This document shows, piece by piece, positions 23,662 through 34,206 of a DNA stretch of 62,420 nucleotides. The notes beneath the pieces were generated by a model. The model ran no database searches. It was not told the DNA's origin and was given only the letters and a program-made list of their open reading frames with translations. The position numbers and the translations under genes were made by a program. The number at the start of each line of letters is the position of its first letter. The first letter of the stretch is position 1. This DNA is from Devosia elaeis. GTDB lineage: Bacteria; Pseudomonadota; Alphaproteobacteria; Rhizobiales; Devosiaceae. Where the stretch lies: assembly GCF_001650025.1 (NCBI RefSeq), contig NZ_LVVY01000085.1, positions 1 to 62,420 of the forward strand, read 5' to 3'.

Positions 23662-25146
23662 GTGACTGATCTGACCCGACTGAGCCTCGCCGATGCCCGC
23701 AAGGGCCTCAAGGACAAGAGCTTTACCGCGCTCGAACTGACCGATGCCTATATCGGCGCCATCGAGGCGGCCAATCCCAAGCTCAACGCCTATGTGGCCA
23801 CCACGCCCGAACAGGCGCGCGACATGGCCAGGGCCAGCGACGAAAAGCTGGCACAGGGGCAGGGCGGCCCGCTCGAAGGCATTCCGCTGGGCATCAAGGA
23901 CCTGTTCGGCACCAAGGGCGTCCACACCCAGGCGGCCAGCCACATCCTCGACGGCTTCAAGCCGGAATATGAATCGAGTGTGACCAGCAATCTCTGGCGC
24001 GACGGCGCCGTCATGCTGGGCAAGCTCAACATGGACGAATTCGCCATGGGCTCGTCCAACGAGACCTCCTATTACGGGCCGGTGGTGAGCCCCTTCCGCG
24101 CCGAGGGCAGCAATGCCAACCTGGTGCCCGGCGGGTCCTCGGGCGGCTCGGCCGCCGCCGTCGCCGCCTGGCTCTGCGCCGGCGCCACCGCCACCGATAC
24201 TGGCGGGTCCATCCGCCAGCCGGCCGCCTTTACCGGCACCGTGGGCATCAAGCCGACCTATGGCCGCTGCTCGCGCTGGGGCGTGGTCGCCTTCGCCTCC
24301 TCGCTCGACCAGGCCGGCCCGATCGCCCGCACCGTCGAGGATGCGGCCATCCTGATGACGTCAATGGCCGGGTTCGACCCCAAGGATTCCACCAGCGTCG
24401 ATATCGCCGTCCCCGACTTTGCCGCCGCCGTCGAGCGGGGCGTGAAGGGGCTGACCATCGGCGTGCCGCGCGAATACCGCATGGACGGCATGCCCGCCGA
24501 GATCGAGAAGCTCTGGGCCGAGGGGCTGGAATGGCTCAAGGCCGAGGGCGCGACGGTCAAGGATATTTCCCTGCCGCACACCAAATACGCCCTGCCGGCC
24601 TATTACATCGTCGCCCCCGCCGAGGCCTCGTCCAACCTGGCCCGCTATGACGGCGTCAAATATGGCCTGCGCGTCGCCGGCAAGGACATTACCGACATGT
24701 ACGAGCTGACCCGCGCCGCCGGCTTCGGCCGCGAGGTTAAGCGCCGCATCATGATCGGCACCTATGTGCTTTCGGCCGGCTATTTCGACGCCTATTACGT
24801 CAAGGCGCAGAAGGTCCGCACGCTGATCAAGAAGGATTTCGAAGACGCCTTCCATGCCGGCGTCGACGCCATCCTGACCCCCGCCACCCCGTCCGCTGCC
24901 TTCGGCATCGGCGACGAGGCGCTCGCTGCCGATCCGGTGGCCATGTATCTCAACGACATCTTCACCGTCACCGTGAACATGGCCGGCCTGCCGGGCATCG
25001 CCGTTCCCGCCGGCAAGGACGGGCAGGGGCTTCCCTTGGGCCTGCAGCTGATCGGCAAGCCTTTCGACGAGGAGACGCTGTTCGCGGCGGCCCGCGTCAT
25101 CGAGAAAAGCGCCGGCGGCGACTTCGCCCCCAGGCAATGGTGGTAG
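23662..25146 (+). CDS. gatA: Aspartyl/glutamyl-tRNA amidotransferase subunit A
   Basis: 494 residues from GTG 23662. The start [16 protein letters not shown] is the rhizobial pattern and GAGAG lies about 8 nt before it; ATG at 23647 would add five residues. Amidase-signature features are [12 protein letters not shown] (catalytic Lys), [17 protein letters not shown] (Ser of the Ser-cisSer-Lys triad), and [25 protein letters not shown] (nucleophile Ser and oxyanion loop). It releases ammonia from glutamine for tRNA-dependent amidation. gatB is not in the window. Confidence 0.96.
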   Translation: MTDLTRLSLADARKGLKDKSFTALELTDAYIGAIEAANPKLNAYVATTPEQARDMARASDEKLAQGQGGPLEGIPLGIKDLFGTKGVHTQAASHILDGFKPEYESSVTSNLWRDGAVMLGKLNMDEFAMGSSNETSYYGPVVSPFRAEGSNANLVPGGSSGGSAAAVAAWLCAGATATDTGGSIRQPAAFTGTVGIKPTYGRCSRWGVVAFASSLDQAGPIARTVEDAAILMTSMAGFDPKDSTSVDIAVPDFAAAVERGVKGLTIGVPREYRMDGMPAEIEKLWAEGLEWLKAEGATVKDISLPHTKYALPAYYIVAPAEASSNLARYDGVKYGLRVAGKDITDMYELTRAAGFGREVKRRIMIGTYVLSAGYFDAYYVKAQKVRTLIKKDFEDAFHAGVDAILTPATPSAAFGIGDEALAADPVAMYLNDIFTVTVNMAGLPGIAVPAGKDGQGLPLGLQLIGKPFDEETLFAAARVIEKSAGGDFAPRQWW

Positions 25147-25266
25147 ACCGGAAAGCGGGCGGCGCTTGATTGCGCCGTCGTTCCGCACTATTTGCGGCCC
25201 ATGCACAAGTTGAAACTGGTTGTGACGCGCCCCATGGCGGCGTCCGGGCCAACAGGAATATCGCCG

Positions 25267-25584
25267 ATGGCCGTTGATATCTTCACGACGCTCGACTGGT
25301 CCGAGCCGCCCAAGGACATGAGCAAGCCGCTCCAGGCTTTGTGGTGGCTCAAGAAGGGCGAATTGCGCGTCGGCCCCGAATGGGAAAAGGCGCACAACAT
25401 CGTCCAGGCCATGGAAGGCGTGCAGGCTTTCGACTGGGTGCATGCGCTGATGCACTGGATCGAAGCCGATATGGGCAATGCCGATTACTGGTATCGCCGC
25501 GCCGGCAAGCGCCGCGCCACCGCCAGCGTGTCATCCGAATGGGAACACATCGCCGCGGCCCTGAGCGAAGTGACCCGGCACTGA
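25267..25584 (+). CDS. Conserved hypothetical protein, Trp-rich
   Basis: 105 residues from ATG 25267 (AGGA about 9 nt upstream); an earlier in-frame ATG at 25201 is less likely. The sequence has the pattern LWWLKKGE..., WEKAHNIVQAMEGVQAFDWVHALMHWIEADMGNADYWYRRAGKR. I recognise this as a conserved proteobacterial protein without an assigned function: a W/H-rich helix pair ending in YWYRRAG. It has no signal peptide or membrane segment. It is the last gene of the gat group and converges with the YjhX-like gene. Confidence 0.8.
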   Translation: MAVDIFTTLDWSEPPKDMSKPLQALWWLKKGELRVGPEWEKAHNIVQAMEGVQAFDWVHALMHWIEADMGNADYWYRRAGKRRATASVSSEWEHIAAALSEVTRH

Positions 25585-25620
25585 ATTCTCACCTCTCCCT
25601 TGGGGGGAGAGGTGAAGAGC

Positions 25621-25878
25621 CTACCGATTGTCCACCTGGCTGCGCACCAGTTCCAGCCCGCGTTTGGTGATCCGATAGGGTCCGCCGCCCTGTGATTTGA
25701 TCGCCTTCTTCGCTTTGAGCTTGCTGAAGATGCGGAGCGTGAGCCCGCTCACCAGCCAGCCGTCGCGGCTGAAAAATTCGAAATCGACGATCTTGCCGTG
25801 TTCATCCTTGATGGCGGCGATACGGCCGCCTTGCGCGAGTGCATGCAGCACCCGCTGTTCGTCCCGGGAAATATCCAT
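25621..25878 (-). CDS. YjhX/TopAI family protein (UPF0386), predicted topoisomerase I inhibitor toxin
   Basis: 85 residues. MDISRDEQRVLHALAQGGRI, FFSRDGWLVSGLTLRIFSKLKAKKAIKS, PYRITKRGLELVRSQVDNR aligns along its whole length with E. coli YjhX in pattern, including the terminal QxDNR. In E. coli YjhX (TopAI) binds and inhibits TopA and is countered by the GNAT protein YjhQ. No clear YjhQ is adjacent, though a GNAT gene lies 580 bp away on the other strand. A 13-residue N-terminal extension is possible but the ATG at 25878 fits the family. The activity here is inferred. Confidence 0.88.
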   Translation of the reverse strand: MDISRDEQRVLHALAQGGRIAAIKDEHGKIVDFEFFSRDGWLVSGLTLRIFSKLKAKKAIKSQGGGPYRITKRGLELVRSQVDNR

Positions 25879-26135
25879 GGATGGTCTGAAGCCTGAATGG
25901 CGGCCTTTTGGCCGCAAACAAACGGAACCGCTCCGGCATCACGCCCGGCAGCGGTTTGGTTCATTCACACCCGTCGCGATCGGACGGGCTTTCAGGCAAT
26001 CTCAGACTGGCTACACATGCCGCCTCGATAGCCCGGCGCGCCGGATTTGGCCAGATGAGTGCGCCCTGGCGGGTTGAAATCCATCGTCTGCCGGTGCAAA
26101 CCAGCAACACTCATCGCCAAGCCAAGGACATTGCC

Positions 26136-26450
26136 GTGACCGCCGCCAAGCTGCCCGCCGATTGTGAAACCAAGGACGACGTGCGCGCCGAGATCGACCG
26201 GATCGATCAGGCGCTGCTGACCCTGTTCGCGGAGCGGCATGGCTATGTGACGCGCATGGCCGAGATCAAGACCGATCCGCACGAGGCCTATGACCCGACG
26301 CGCATCGAAGCCATCATCACGAAAGTGCGGGAGCGCTCTTTGGACCTTGATCTGGACGAAGATCAGGCCGAACTTATCTGGCGGACCCTGATCGACTGGA
26401 ACATCAATTACGAGAAGGGCATCATCGCGGCGCGGCGGCGCGCCAGATAG
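26136..26450 (+). CDS. Chorismate mutase, AroQ type (monofunctional)
   Basis: 104 residues from GTG 26136, with AAGGA 8 nt before it. CETKDDVRAEIDRIDQALLTLFAERHGYVTRMAEIKTDPHEAYDPTRIEAIITKVRERS and the last helix DLDEDQAELIWRTLIDWNINYEKGI form the three-helix AroQ fold. The Arg/Lys pattern (R in VRAEIDRID, K in AEIK, DPTR) matches the active site. It converts chorismate to prephenate for Phe/Tyr. A longer upstream reading to 25908 runs through unlikely sequence. A GNAT gene follows after 9 bp. Confidence 0.9.
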   Translation: MTAAKLPADCETKDDVRAEIDRIDQALLTLFAERHGYVTRMAEIKTDPHEAYDPTRIEAIITKVRERSLDLDLDEDQAELIWRTLIDWNINYEKGIIAARRRAR

Positions 26451-26459
26451 GAGGCGGGA

Positions 26460-26969
26460 TTGCCCGCGGTTCGGATACGCAAGGCGGAAATCACCCATGC
26501 CCCAAGGCTGGCCGATATCGCCTATCGCGCCTGGGAAAGCGGCATCCTGCCCATTCTGATCGAACGGGAGGGCCTGCGCGAGAGCGAGCGCCGCCGCCTG
26601 GCCCGCGCCGTGGGCGAAGGCTGGCGCCATGCCATCGTCGCCGAGATCGACGATGTCGCGGTCGGCTGGTGCTCGCGCCAGCCCCGGCGGTCCTATATCC
26701 CCTATCTGTTCGTCATGCCGGAAATCCAGGGCCATGGCGTAGGCGGGCTGCTGCTGGAACGCATGGAGCGGATGCTCGAGCTCGAAGGCGCTGCGCGCAT
26801 CCATCTCGAAACCCCGGCCGATCACGTGCGGGCGGTGCGCTTCTACGAAAAGCAGGGCTATCGCATCCTGGCGCTGAAGCCGGATGGCCGTGCGGGCCGC
26901 GATCCCTTCGCCAGCGTCTACCTGGAAAAGCGCCTCTCCCCCTATGACGGCGTCATCGATGAAGAATAG
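26460..26969 (+). CDS. GNAT family N-acetyltransferase
   Basis: 169 residues starting with TTG at 26460; AGGAGG lies right before it at ideal spacing, so the rare start is well supported. VRIRKAEITHAPRLADIAYRAWE, SYIPYLFVMPEIQGHGVGGLLLERMERMLE (QGHGVG loop binds acetyl-CoA) and HLETPADHVRAVRFYEKQGYRIL form a complete GNAT domain. The substrate is unknown. It is in an operon with chorismate mutase and the DUF4169 gene. It could be considered as a distant partner for the YjhX-like toxin, but that is speculative. Confidence 0.9.
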   Translation: MPAVRIRKAEITHAPRLADIAYRAWESGILPILIEREGLRESERRRLARAVGEGWRHAIVAEIDDVAVGWCSRQPRRSYIPYLFVMPEIQGHGVGGLLLERMERMLELEGAARIHLETPADHVRAVRFYEKQGYRILALKPDGRAGRDPFASVYLEKRLSPYDGVIDEE

Positions 26970-26977
26970 GCGGAAAA

Positions 26978-27154
26978 TTGGCTGAGATCGTCAATCTGCG
27001 CAGTTTCCGCAAGCAGAAGGCGCGGGCGTACAAGGAAAGCGCCGCCGAAGCCAATCGCCTGAAATTCGGCCGCACCAAGGCCGAAAAAGCCGGCGCGGCG
27101 GCCGAGAAGGCGCGGGCCGAAAAGCATGTCGAAGGACACAAGCGCGAGGATTAG
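26978..27154 (+). CDS. DUF4169 family small protein
   Basis: 58 residues, starting TTG 26978, with GGCGGA a few bases upstream. MAEIVNLRSFRKQKARAYKE and AAEANRLKFGRTKAEK, with the end KHVEGHKRED, match DUF4169, a small basic alphaproteobacterial family: Lys/Arg/Ala-rich and predicted all-helical. Function is unknown. It lies 8 bp after the GNAT stop. It is too short for most automatic calls and has a non-ATG start, so it is easily missed. Confidence 0.78.
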   Translation: MAEIVNLRSFRKQKARAYKESAAEANRLKFGRTKAEKAGAAAEKARAEKHVEGHKRED

Positions 27155-27530
27155 ATCGTTTCGCGTTTGGACGGACACATTTCCATCGCCCTCTCCCTCT
27201 CAAGGGGGAAGCAAAAGAGTCGCGATTCCACCCCAATCCGGATCGTCACCCTCGGGCTTGACCCGAGGGGTCTTTGTTTTTGGATGCACCGCAAACGCCC
27301 TCGGGTCGGACCCGAGGGTGACGATCTGTGGGTGGGGGTGGTTCAGTCATCCACTGATGCCCCCTCCCTCAACTCCTCTCAAGAGGAGGGGAGCAAGGAG
27401 CCGCGATTCCACCCCAATCCGGATCGTCACCCTCGGGCCTGACCCGAGGGTTCTTTGTTTTTGGGTGCATGGCAAACGCCCTCGGGTCGAGTCCGAGGAT
27501 GACGATCTGTGGGTGGGGCACTCCAGGCCT
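27155..27530. repeat. 376-bp repeat block: two 181-bp units with CCCTCGGG palindromes
   Basis: Unit 1 begins near GAGTCGCGATTCCACCCC (27217) and unit 2 at the matching position 27398, a period of 181 bp. Each unit contains a complete paired palindrome (27244-27325 and 27424-27505) with spacer TCTTTGTTTTTGG, then CTGTGGGTGGGG. Each unit is preceded by a CTC...CAAG...GAG-type inverted repeat. No gene was found in this block. Confidence 0.8.
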
Positions 27531-28535
27531 CTAGCTGGCCGCATCCTTCTGGCGCACCGCTTCGATGATCTCCCCCGTCAGCGCGTGCAGCGCATCGCGA
27601 TGGCCATTGGCAGCGGATGGCGAATTCTCGTCCGAGGTCATCACCACGCTCAGCGCCAGCTCCGGCACGATATAGAGCATCTGCCCGCCATAGCCCCAGG
27701 CATAGCGCACGTCCGCGCCGGCAATGTCGCGCAGGAACCAGCCATAGCCATAGCCATCGCCGGTGAAGCGCGATTGGGTGCGCTCGATCCAGGATTGTTC
27801 GATCCAGTCTTCCGAAATCACCCGCGTTCCGTCCGGCGCCAGCCCGCCATTGCGATAGACCTCGCCGAAAGCCAGCAGCGAGCGCGGGCTCATCGCCATC
27901 TGGTTGCCGCCCAGATAAATCCCCTGCGGATCGCGCTCCCAGCCGGCAATGGCGAAATCGTCCACGGGGGCAAACCAGTCCCGCGCCAGCGCCAGGCTCG
28001 ATTCGCCGCCTTCCCGGGTCAGGATGGCCGAGAGCAGGTGGGTCGAGCCGGTGGAATAGAGCATGCGTCCGCCCGGATCGGTTTCGAACGGCTGCGCCAG
28101 CGCGCTGCGCACCCAATTGGAACTCACCACCCAGCGCCCGTAATTGGGGCCCGATGTCGGCGCCAGCCCGGCCTGCATGGAGAGCAGGTGCCCCACATTG
28201 ATGTCGGCGAGTCGCGGATCGGCGTTTTCCGGCAGGTCGTCGGGCAGGAGCGCGGCCACCTTCTGGTCCACGCCCTCGAGCACGCCCTTGTCGATGGCCA
28301 TGCCCACCAGCGCCGACACCACCGTTTTCGAGGCGGATTTGATATTGGTGGGATCGTCGGGCGAATGATCGCCATAGCCGCGCTCGGCGACGATATCGCC
28401 GTCCTGTGCCACGATCACCACCTCCAGCGCCTCGAGGCGCGCGGCCTCGTCCAGAATGGCGTCGAAATCCTGCGCCATGGCGGCAACGGGCATCAGGGCA
28501 AGGACGGCGGCGAACAGGGCAGGGTGATTCCACAT
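27531..28535 (-). CDS. Secreted serine hydrolase, beta-lactamase class C/EstB family
   Basis: 334 residues with a Sec signal peptide (MWNHPALFAAVLALMPVAAMAQ, cleavage near 21). The nucleophile motif S67-A-S-K70 (SxxK) and Y160-S-T (in the place of YxN) are present, followed by GYGYGWFLRD and WGYGGQMLYIVPELALSVVMTSDE, where the third motif lies. The family includes DD-peptidases, esterases and 6-aminohexanoate-dimer hydrolases, so 'beta-lactamase' as a drug-resistance enzyme is not implied. A longer upstream reading runs through a repeat and was rejected. It acts in the periplasm. Confidence 0.88.
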   Translation of the reverse strand: MWNHPALFAAVLALMPVAAMAQDFDAILDEAARLEALEVVIVAQDGDIVAERGYGDHSPDDPTNIKSASKTVVSALVGMAIDKGVLEGVDQKVAALLPDDLPENADPRLADINVGHLLSMQAGLAPTSGPNYGRWVVSSNWVRSALAQPFETDPGGRMLYSTGSTHLLSAILTREGGESSLALARDWFAPVDDFAIAGWERDPQGIYLGGNQMAMSPRSLLAFGEVYRNGGLAPDGTRVISEDWIEQSWIERTQSRFTGDGYGYGWFLRDIAGADVRYAWGYGGQMLYIVPELALSVVMTSDENSPSAANGHRDALHALTGEIIEAVRQKDAAS

Positions 28536-28871
28536 GCCTCTACCTCCCGCTCCCTTGCGGCCAAAGCGTGAGCAAAATCGGCTGGGCAAACAATAAAGTT
28601 TGTTCACCGACCTGTCCGGCCAGTCAGGGCGCTCATCTTTAGGAGGCGTGTGGTTCGACCGCTCTCCTCGGGGCAGAGTTCGGTCTAGACGCATTCTGTT
28701 CCACTGGGTCATTCCCGCGAAAGCGGGAACCTCTGTTGCTGTTCTTGTATGGCTAACGGAGGTCCCCGCTTTCGCGGGGATGACATCGTGAAAATTCAAG
28801 CTCCGGTGCGCCCAGGATAAACATTGCCCTAAGGGGGCGCGCCCGCGATCCCACAACGGGCAATGCCAGGC
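28536..28871. other. 336-bp gap with a third palindrome family
   Basis: No gene was recognised. The gap contains the paired repeat at 28707-28784 and AT-richer sequence upstream of the serine hydrolase (28570-28700) that probably holds its promoter. Confidence 0.6.
28707..28784. repeat. TTCCCGCGAAAGCGGGAA paired palindrome
   Basis: The left arm is GTCATTCCCGCGAAAGCGGGAACC (about 28708-28731). The right arm is GGTCCCCGCTTTCGCGGGGATGAC (about 28761-28784). They are inverted around a spacer of about 28 nt. The ends GTCA and TGAC match those of the other families. This type of repeat is widespread in bacteria. Confidence 0.85.
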
Positions 28872-29303
28872 CTACCAATCCACCTGGCAAACCGCGCCGT
28901 CGGGGCCGAATTGCATGCTGTCCGGCGTATATTGGAAGATTTCCAGCTTCACTCCGCTCGGATCGGCCAGCCAGCATTGCCAGGTATGGTCCACGCCCAG
29001 CTTCTTGTCGGTCACCGAGACGCCCTTGGACCGCGCATGGGCCATGAAGGCGTCGATATCGTCGGTTTCGAAGCAGATATGGTTGATCTGGTTGGTCTCC
29101 TCGAAGCGGCTTTCCCCTTTGAGGAACACTTCCACGAAGGTGCGATTGCCGAAATCGAGATAGAAGCCGATCCGCTCCTCGCCGCGCTTGAAATCGAATT
29201 TGGGGGCCACGCCGATGACGTCGCGGTAAAAGGCTTCCACCGCATCCAGGTCGCGGGCGAAAATACAGGTATGGGCCACCTGCCTGACGAGGGGTGTGGT
29301 CAA
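28872..29303 (-). CDS. VOC family protein (glyoxalase/bleomycin-resistance fold)
   Basis: 143 residues from the TTG at 29303, which has GGAGGAG at 6-7 nt and is thus preferred over upstream ATGs that add up to 29 atypical residues. VRQVAHTCIFARDLDAVEAFYRDVIGV (His metal ligand), YLDFGNRTFVEVFLKG, NHICFETDDIDAFMAHARSKGVSV and HTWQCWLADPSGVKLEIFQYTP (Glu ligand) give the two beta-alpha-beta-beta-beta modules. It is a metal-dependent isomerase or dioxygenase of unknown substrate. Confidence 0.87.
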   Translation of the reverse strand: MTTPLVRQVAHTCIFARDLDAVEAFYRDVIGVAPKFDFKRGEERIGFYLDFGNRTFVEVFLKGESRFEETNQINHICFETDDIDAFMAHARSKGVSVTDKKLGVDHTWQCWLADPSGVKLEIFQYTPDSMQFGPDGAVCQVDW

Positions 29304-29448
29304 GATCGTCTCCTCCGGAATAAGCAAGCCGAGCGGCCGCGCCGACATGTTAATCAGCGCCGCAGATGCTGCATAGGCCGACGGCGCCATTTAACGCCGG
29401 CTTAGGTTCTCCCGGGCAAGTTGGCGGGACATTTGGGCTCGAAGCGTG

Positions 29449-32320
<2,872 letters not shown>

Positions 32321-32325
32321 ACGCC

Positions 32326-33306
32326 ATGAGTGACATGCGGGCCATCGTCTATGATCGATATGGCCCGCCCGAACGGGTCTTGCGGCTGGAGCATCTGCCC
32401 CGGCCGCAGCCCGGCCCCGGCCAGGTTCTGGTGCGGCTGCGCGCCACCTCGGTCAATTCCTGGGACTGGGACGCCGTCCTCGGAACGCCCATGGGCCGCG
32501 TGACCGGCCCCTTCGCGCCGCGTCACCGCATTCTGGGCGCCGATATTGCCGGCATTGTCGAACAGGTTGGGCAGGGCGTAACCGCCTTCCGGCCCGGCGA
32601 CGCGGTGTTCGGCGATCTGTCCGAAGCCCAATGGGGCGGCTTTGCCGAATTTGCCTGCGCTCCGGCGGCGGCGCTCGCACCGATCCCTGCCGGGCTTTCC
32701 TTCGAACACGCCGCCGCCTTGCCCCAGGCTGGTGCCCTGGCGCTGCAATCCCTGCGCAAACGGCCCGATCTGGGGCCGGAACACACCATTGTCTTCAATG
32801 GCGGGGGCGGCGGCGTCGGCACTTTGGGCATTCAGCTCGCCAGGGCCAGCGGCGCCCGCATCATCGCCGTGGATCGCGCCGAAAAGCGCAACGCCCTGCT
32901 CGCCCTGGGCGCCGATGCCTTTATCGATTTCCGCGCCGAGGATTATACCGCCAGGCCTTCCGCCTATGACATGATCGTCGATGTCGTGGCCAACCGGCCC
33001 GCACGCCGCTACCCGGCGTGCCTCAGGGACAACGGCCGCCTGGTGGTCGTCGGCGGCACGTTTCGCACCCTGATCCCGGTGGCAATCCTGGGACAGCTCC
33101 TCGGCCGCCAGCGCCATCAATCACTCGGCCTGCTGGTCTACAAAGTGTCGCCCGAGGACAATGCCTTCCTTGCTGGCCAATGCGTGGCCGGCGCCCTGCG
33201 GCCCATCATCGACCGGGTCTTTCCCCTGGAGGATGCGCTCTCGGCCCTGCGGCGGCTGGGCAGCGGGCAGGCCATCGGCAAGGTCATCGTGTCGATGCCC
33301 GATTAG
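32326..33306 (+). CDS. Zinc-independent MDR-family NAD(P)H dehydrogenase (quinone-reductase-like)
   Basis: 326 residues. The N-terminal GroES-like domain (RAIVYDRYGPPERVLRLEHLPRPQPGPGQVLVRLRATSVNSWDWD, then GADIAGIVEQVG) is followed by the Rossmann domain with VFNGGGGGVGTLGIQLARASGARIIAVDRAEKRNALLALGADAFIDF. No structural or catalytic zinc cysteines are seen, so it belongs to the quinone oxidoreductase/RTN4IP1-like branch. The substrate is unknown. It begins 5 bp after eno and is probably co-transcribed, an unusual partner for enolase. Confidence 0.9.
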   Translation: MSDMRAIVYDRYGPPERVLRLEHLPRPQPGPGQVLVRLRATSVNSWDWDAVLGTPMGRVTGPFAPRHRILGADIAGIVEQVGQGVTAFRPGDAVFGDLSEAQWGGFAEFACAPAAALAPIPAGLSFEHAAALPQAGALALQSLRKRPDLGPEHTIVFNGGGGGVGTLGIQLARASGARIIAVDRAEKRNALLALGADAFIDFRAEDYTARPSAYDMIVDVVANRPARRYPACLRDNGRLVVVGGTFRTLIPVAILGQLLGRQRHQSLGLLVYKVSPEDNAFLAGQCVAGALRPIIDRVFPLEDALSALRRLGSGQAIGKVIVSMPD

Positions 33307-33426
33307 GGCTCCGGTTGTTTGGTCCCGCGCCAATATCCGGCGGCCCGAAATTGACGCTGCTTTCTTAAAGACTTGGCTCTGATACAATATTCGAGCGAGA
33401 ATCATTCGCTTGGGGAGTCTTTGGAT

Positions 33427-34113
33427 ATGATAAAGCGTCTGTCTGCCGAAGCATTCGGTACATTCTGGCTCGTATTCGGCGGTTGTGGTTCCGCCGTCCT
33501 GGCAGCGGGCATTCCCGAACTCGGCATCGGCTATGCCGGTGTCGCCCTGGCCTTCGGCCTCACCGTACTGACCATGGCCTATGCCGTGGGCCATATTTCG
33601 GGCGGTCATTTCAATCCGGCGGTGTCGCTGGGTTTGGCCATGGCCGGCCGGTTCGAATACAAGGATTTGCTGCCCTATTGGGTGGCGCAGCTCGTGGGCG
33701 GCGTGCTCGGCGCGGCCGTCCTCTTCGTCATCGCCTCGGGCGTGGCCGGTTTCCAGGCCGGCGGCTTTGCCTCCAACGGCTATGACGCGCTCTCGCCGCA
33801 TGGCTATGGCCTGGTCTCGGTGCTGGTGGCCGAAGTGGTGCTGACCGCCTTCTTCCTCCTGATCATCCTGGGGTCCACCCATGGCAACGCGCCGGTCGGC
33901 TTCGCACCCCTCGCCATCGGCCTGGGGCTGACCCTGATCCACCTGATCTCGATCCCGGTCAGCAATACCTCGGTCAATCCGGCCCGCTCCATCGCCGCCG
34001 CCATCTTCGCGCAGAACGGCGCCCTCGGTCAGGTCTGGCTGTTCATCCTCGCCCCCCTGGCCGGCGCGGCCCTCGGCGCGATCATCTGGAAGGCCCTGCT
34101 CGCCCGGGATTGA
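33427..34113 (+). CDS. aqpZ: Aquaporin Z
   Basis: 228 residues with six membrane segments. The two NPA boxes are at N63-P-A65 ([11 protein letters not shown]) and N184-P-A186 (SVNPARS, with the selectivity-filter Arg187). [11 protein letters not shown], and His at about 172 in [20 protein letters not shown], fit the water-selective AqpZ type rather than glycerol facilitators. It conducts water across the inner membrane. The ATG at 33427 is preceded by GGGAGT, about 10 nt upstream. The gene stands alone. Confidence 0.95.
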   Translation: MIKRLSAEAFGTFWLVFGGCGSAVLAAGIPELGIGYAGVALAFGLTVLTMAYAVGHISGGHFNPAVSLGLAMAGRFEYKDLLPYWVAQLVGGVLGAAVLFVIASGVAGFQAGGFASNGYDALSPHGYGLVSVLVAEVVLTAFFLLIILGSTHGNAPVGFAPLAIGLGLTLIHLISIPVSNTSVNPARSIAAAIFAQNGALGQVWLFILAPLAGAALGAIIWKALLARD

Positions 34114-34126
34114 GGCACCCGCAAAT

Positions 34127-34178
34127 CGTCACCCTCGGGCATCCTCGGGCTTGACCCGAGGACCCGAGGGTGACGAAT
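34127..34178. repeat. CCCTCGGG palindrome, compact copy
   Basis: TCGTCACCCTCGGGCATCCTCGGGCTTGACCCGAGGACCCGAGGGTGACGA forms one long hairpin: the two arms are nested rather than separated by a spacer. It lies between aqpZ and amn, which converge, and could terminate both. Confidence 0.8.
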
Positions 34179-34206
34179 GGTGGGTGAGGAATGTCCGGAG
34201 AGCGCC

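Noticed and set aside
27531..28856. Longer serine hydrolase starting at 28856
   Set aside because: The added 107 residues are translated palindrome repeat, and the ATG at 28535 begins a clean signal peptide.
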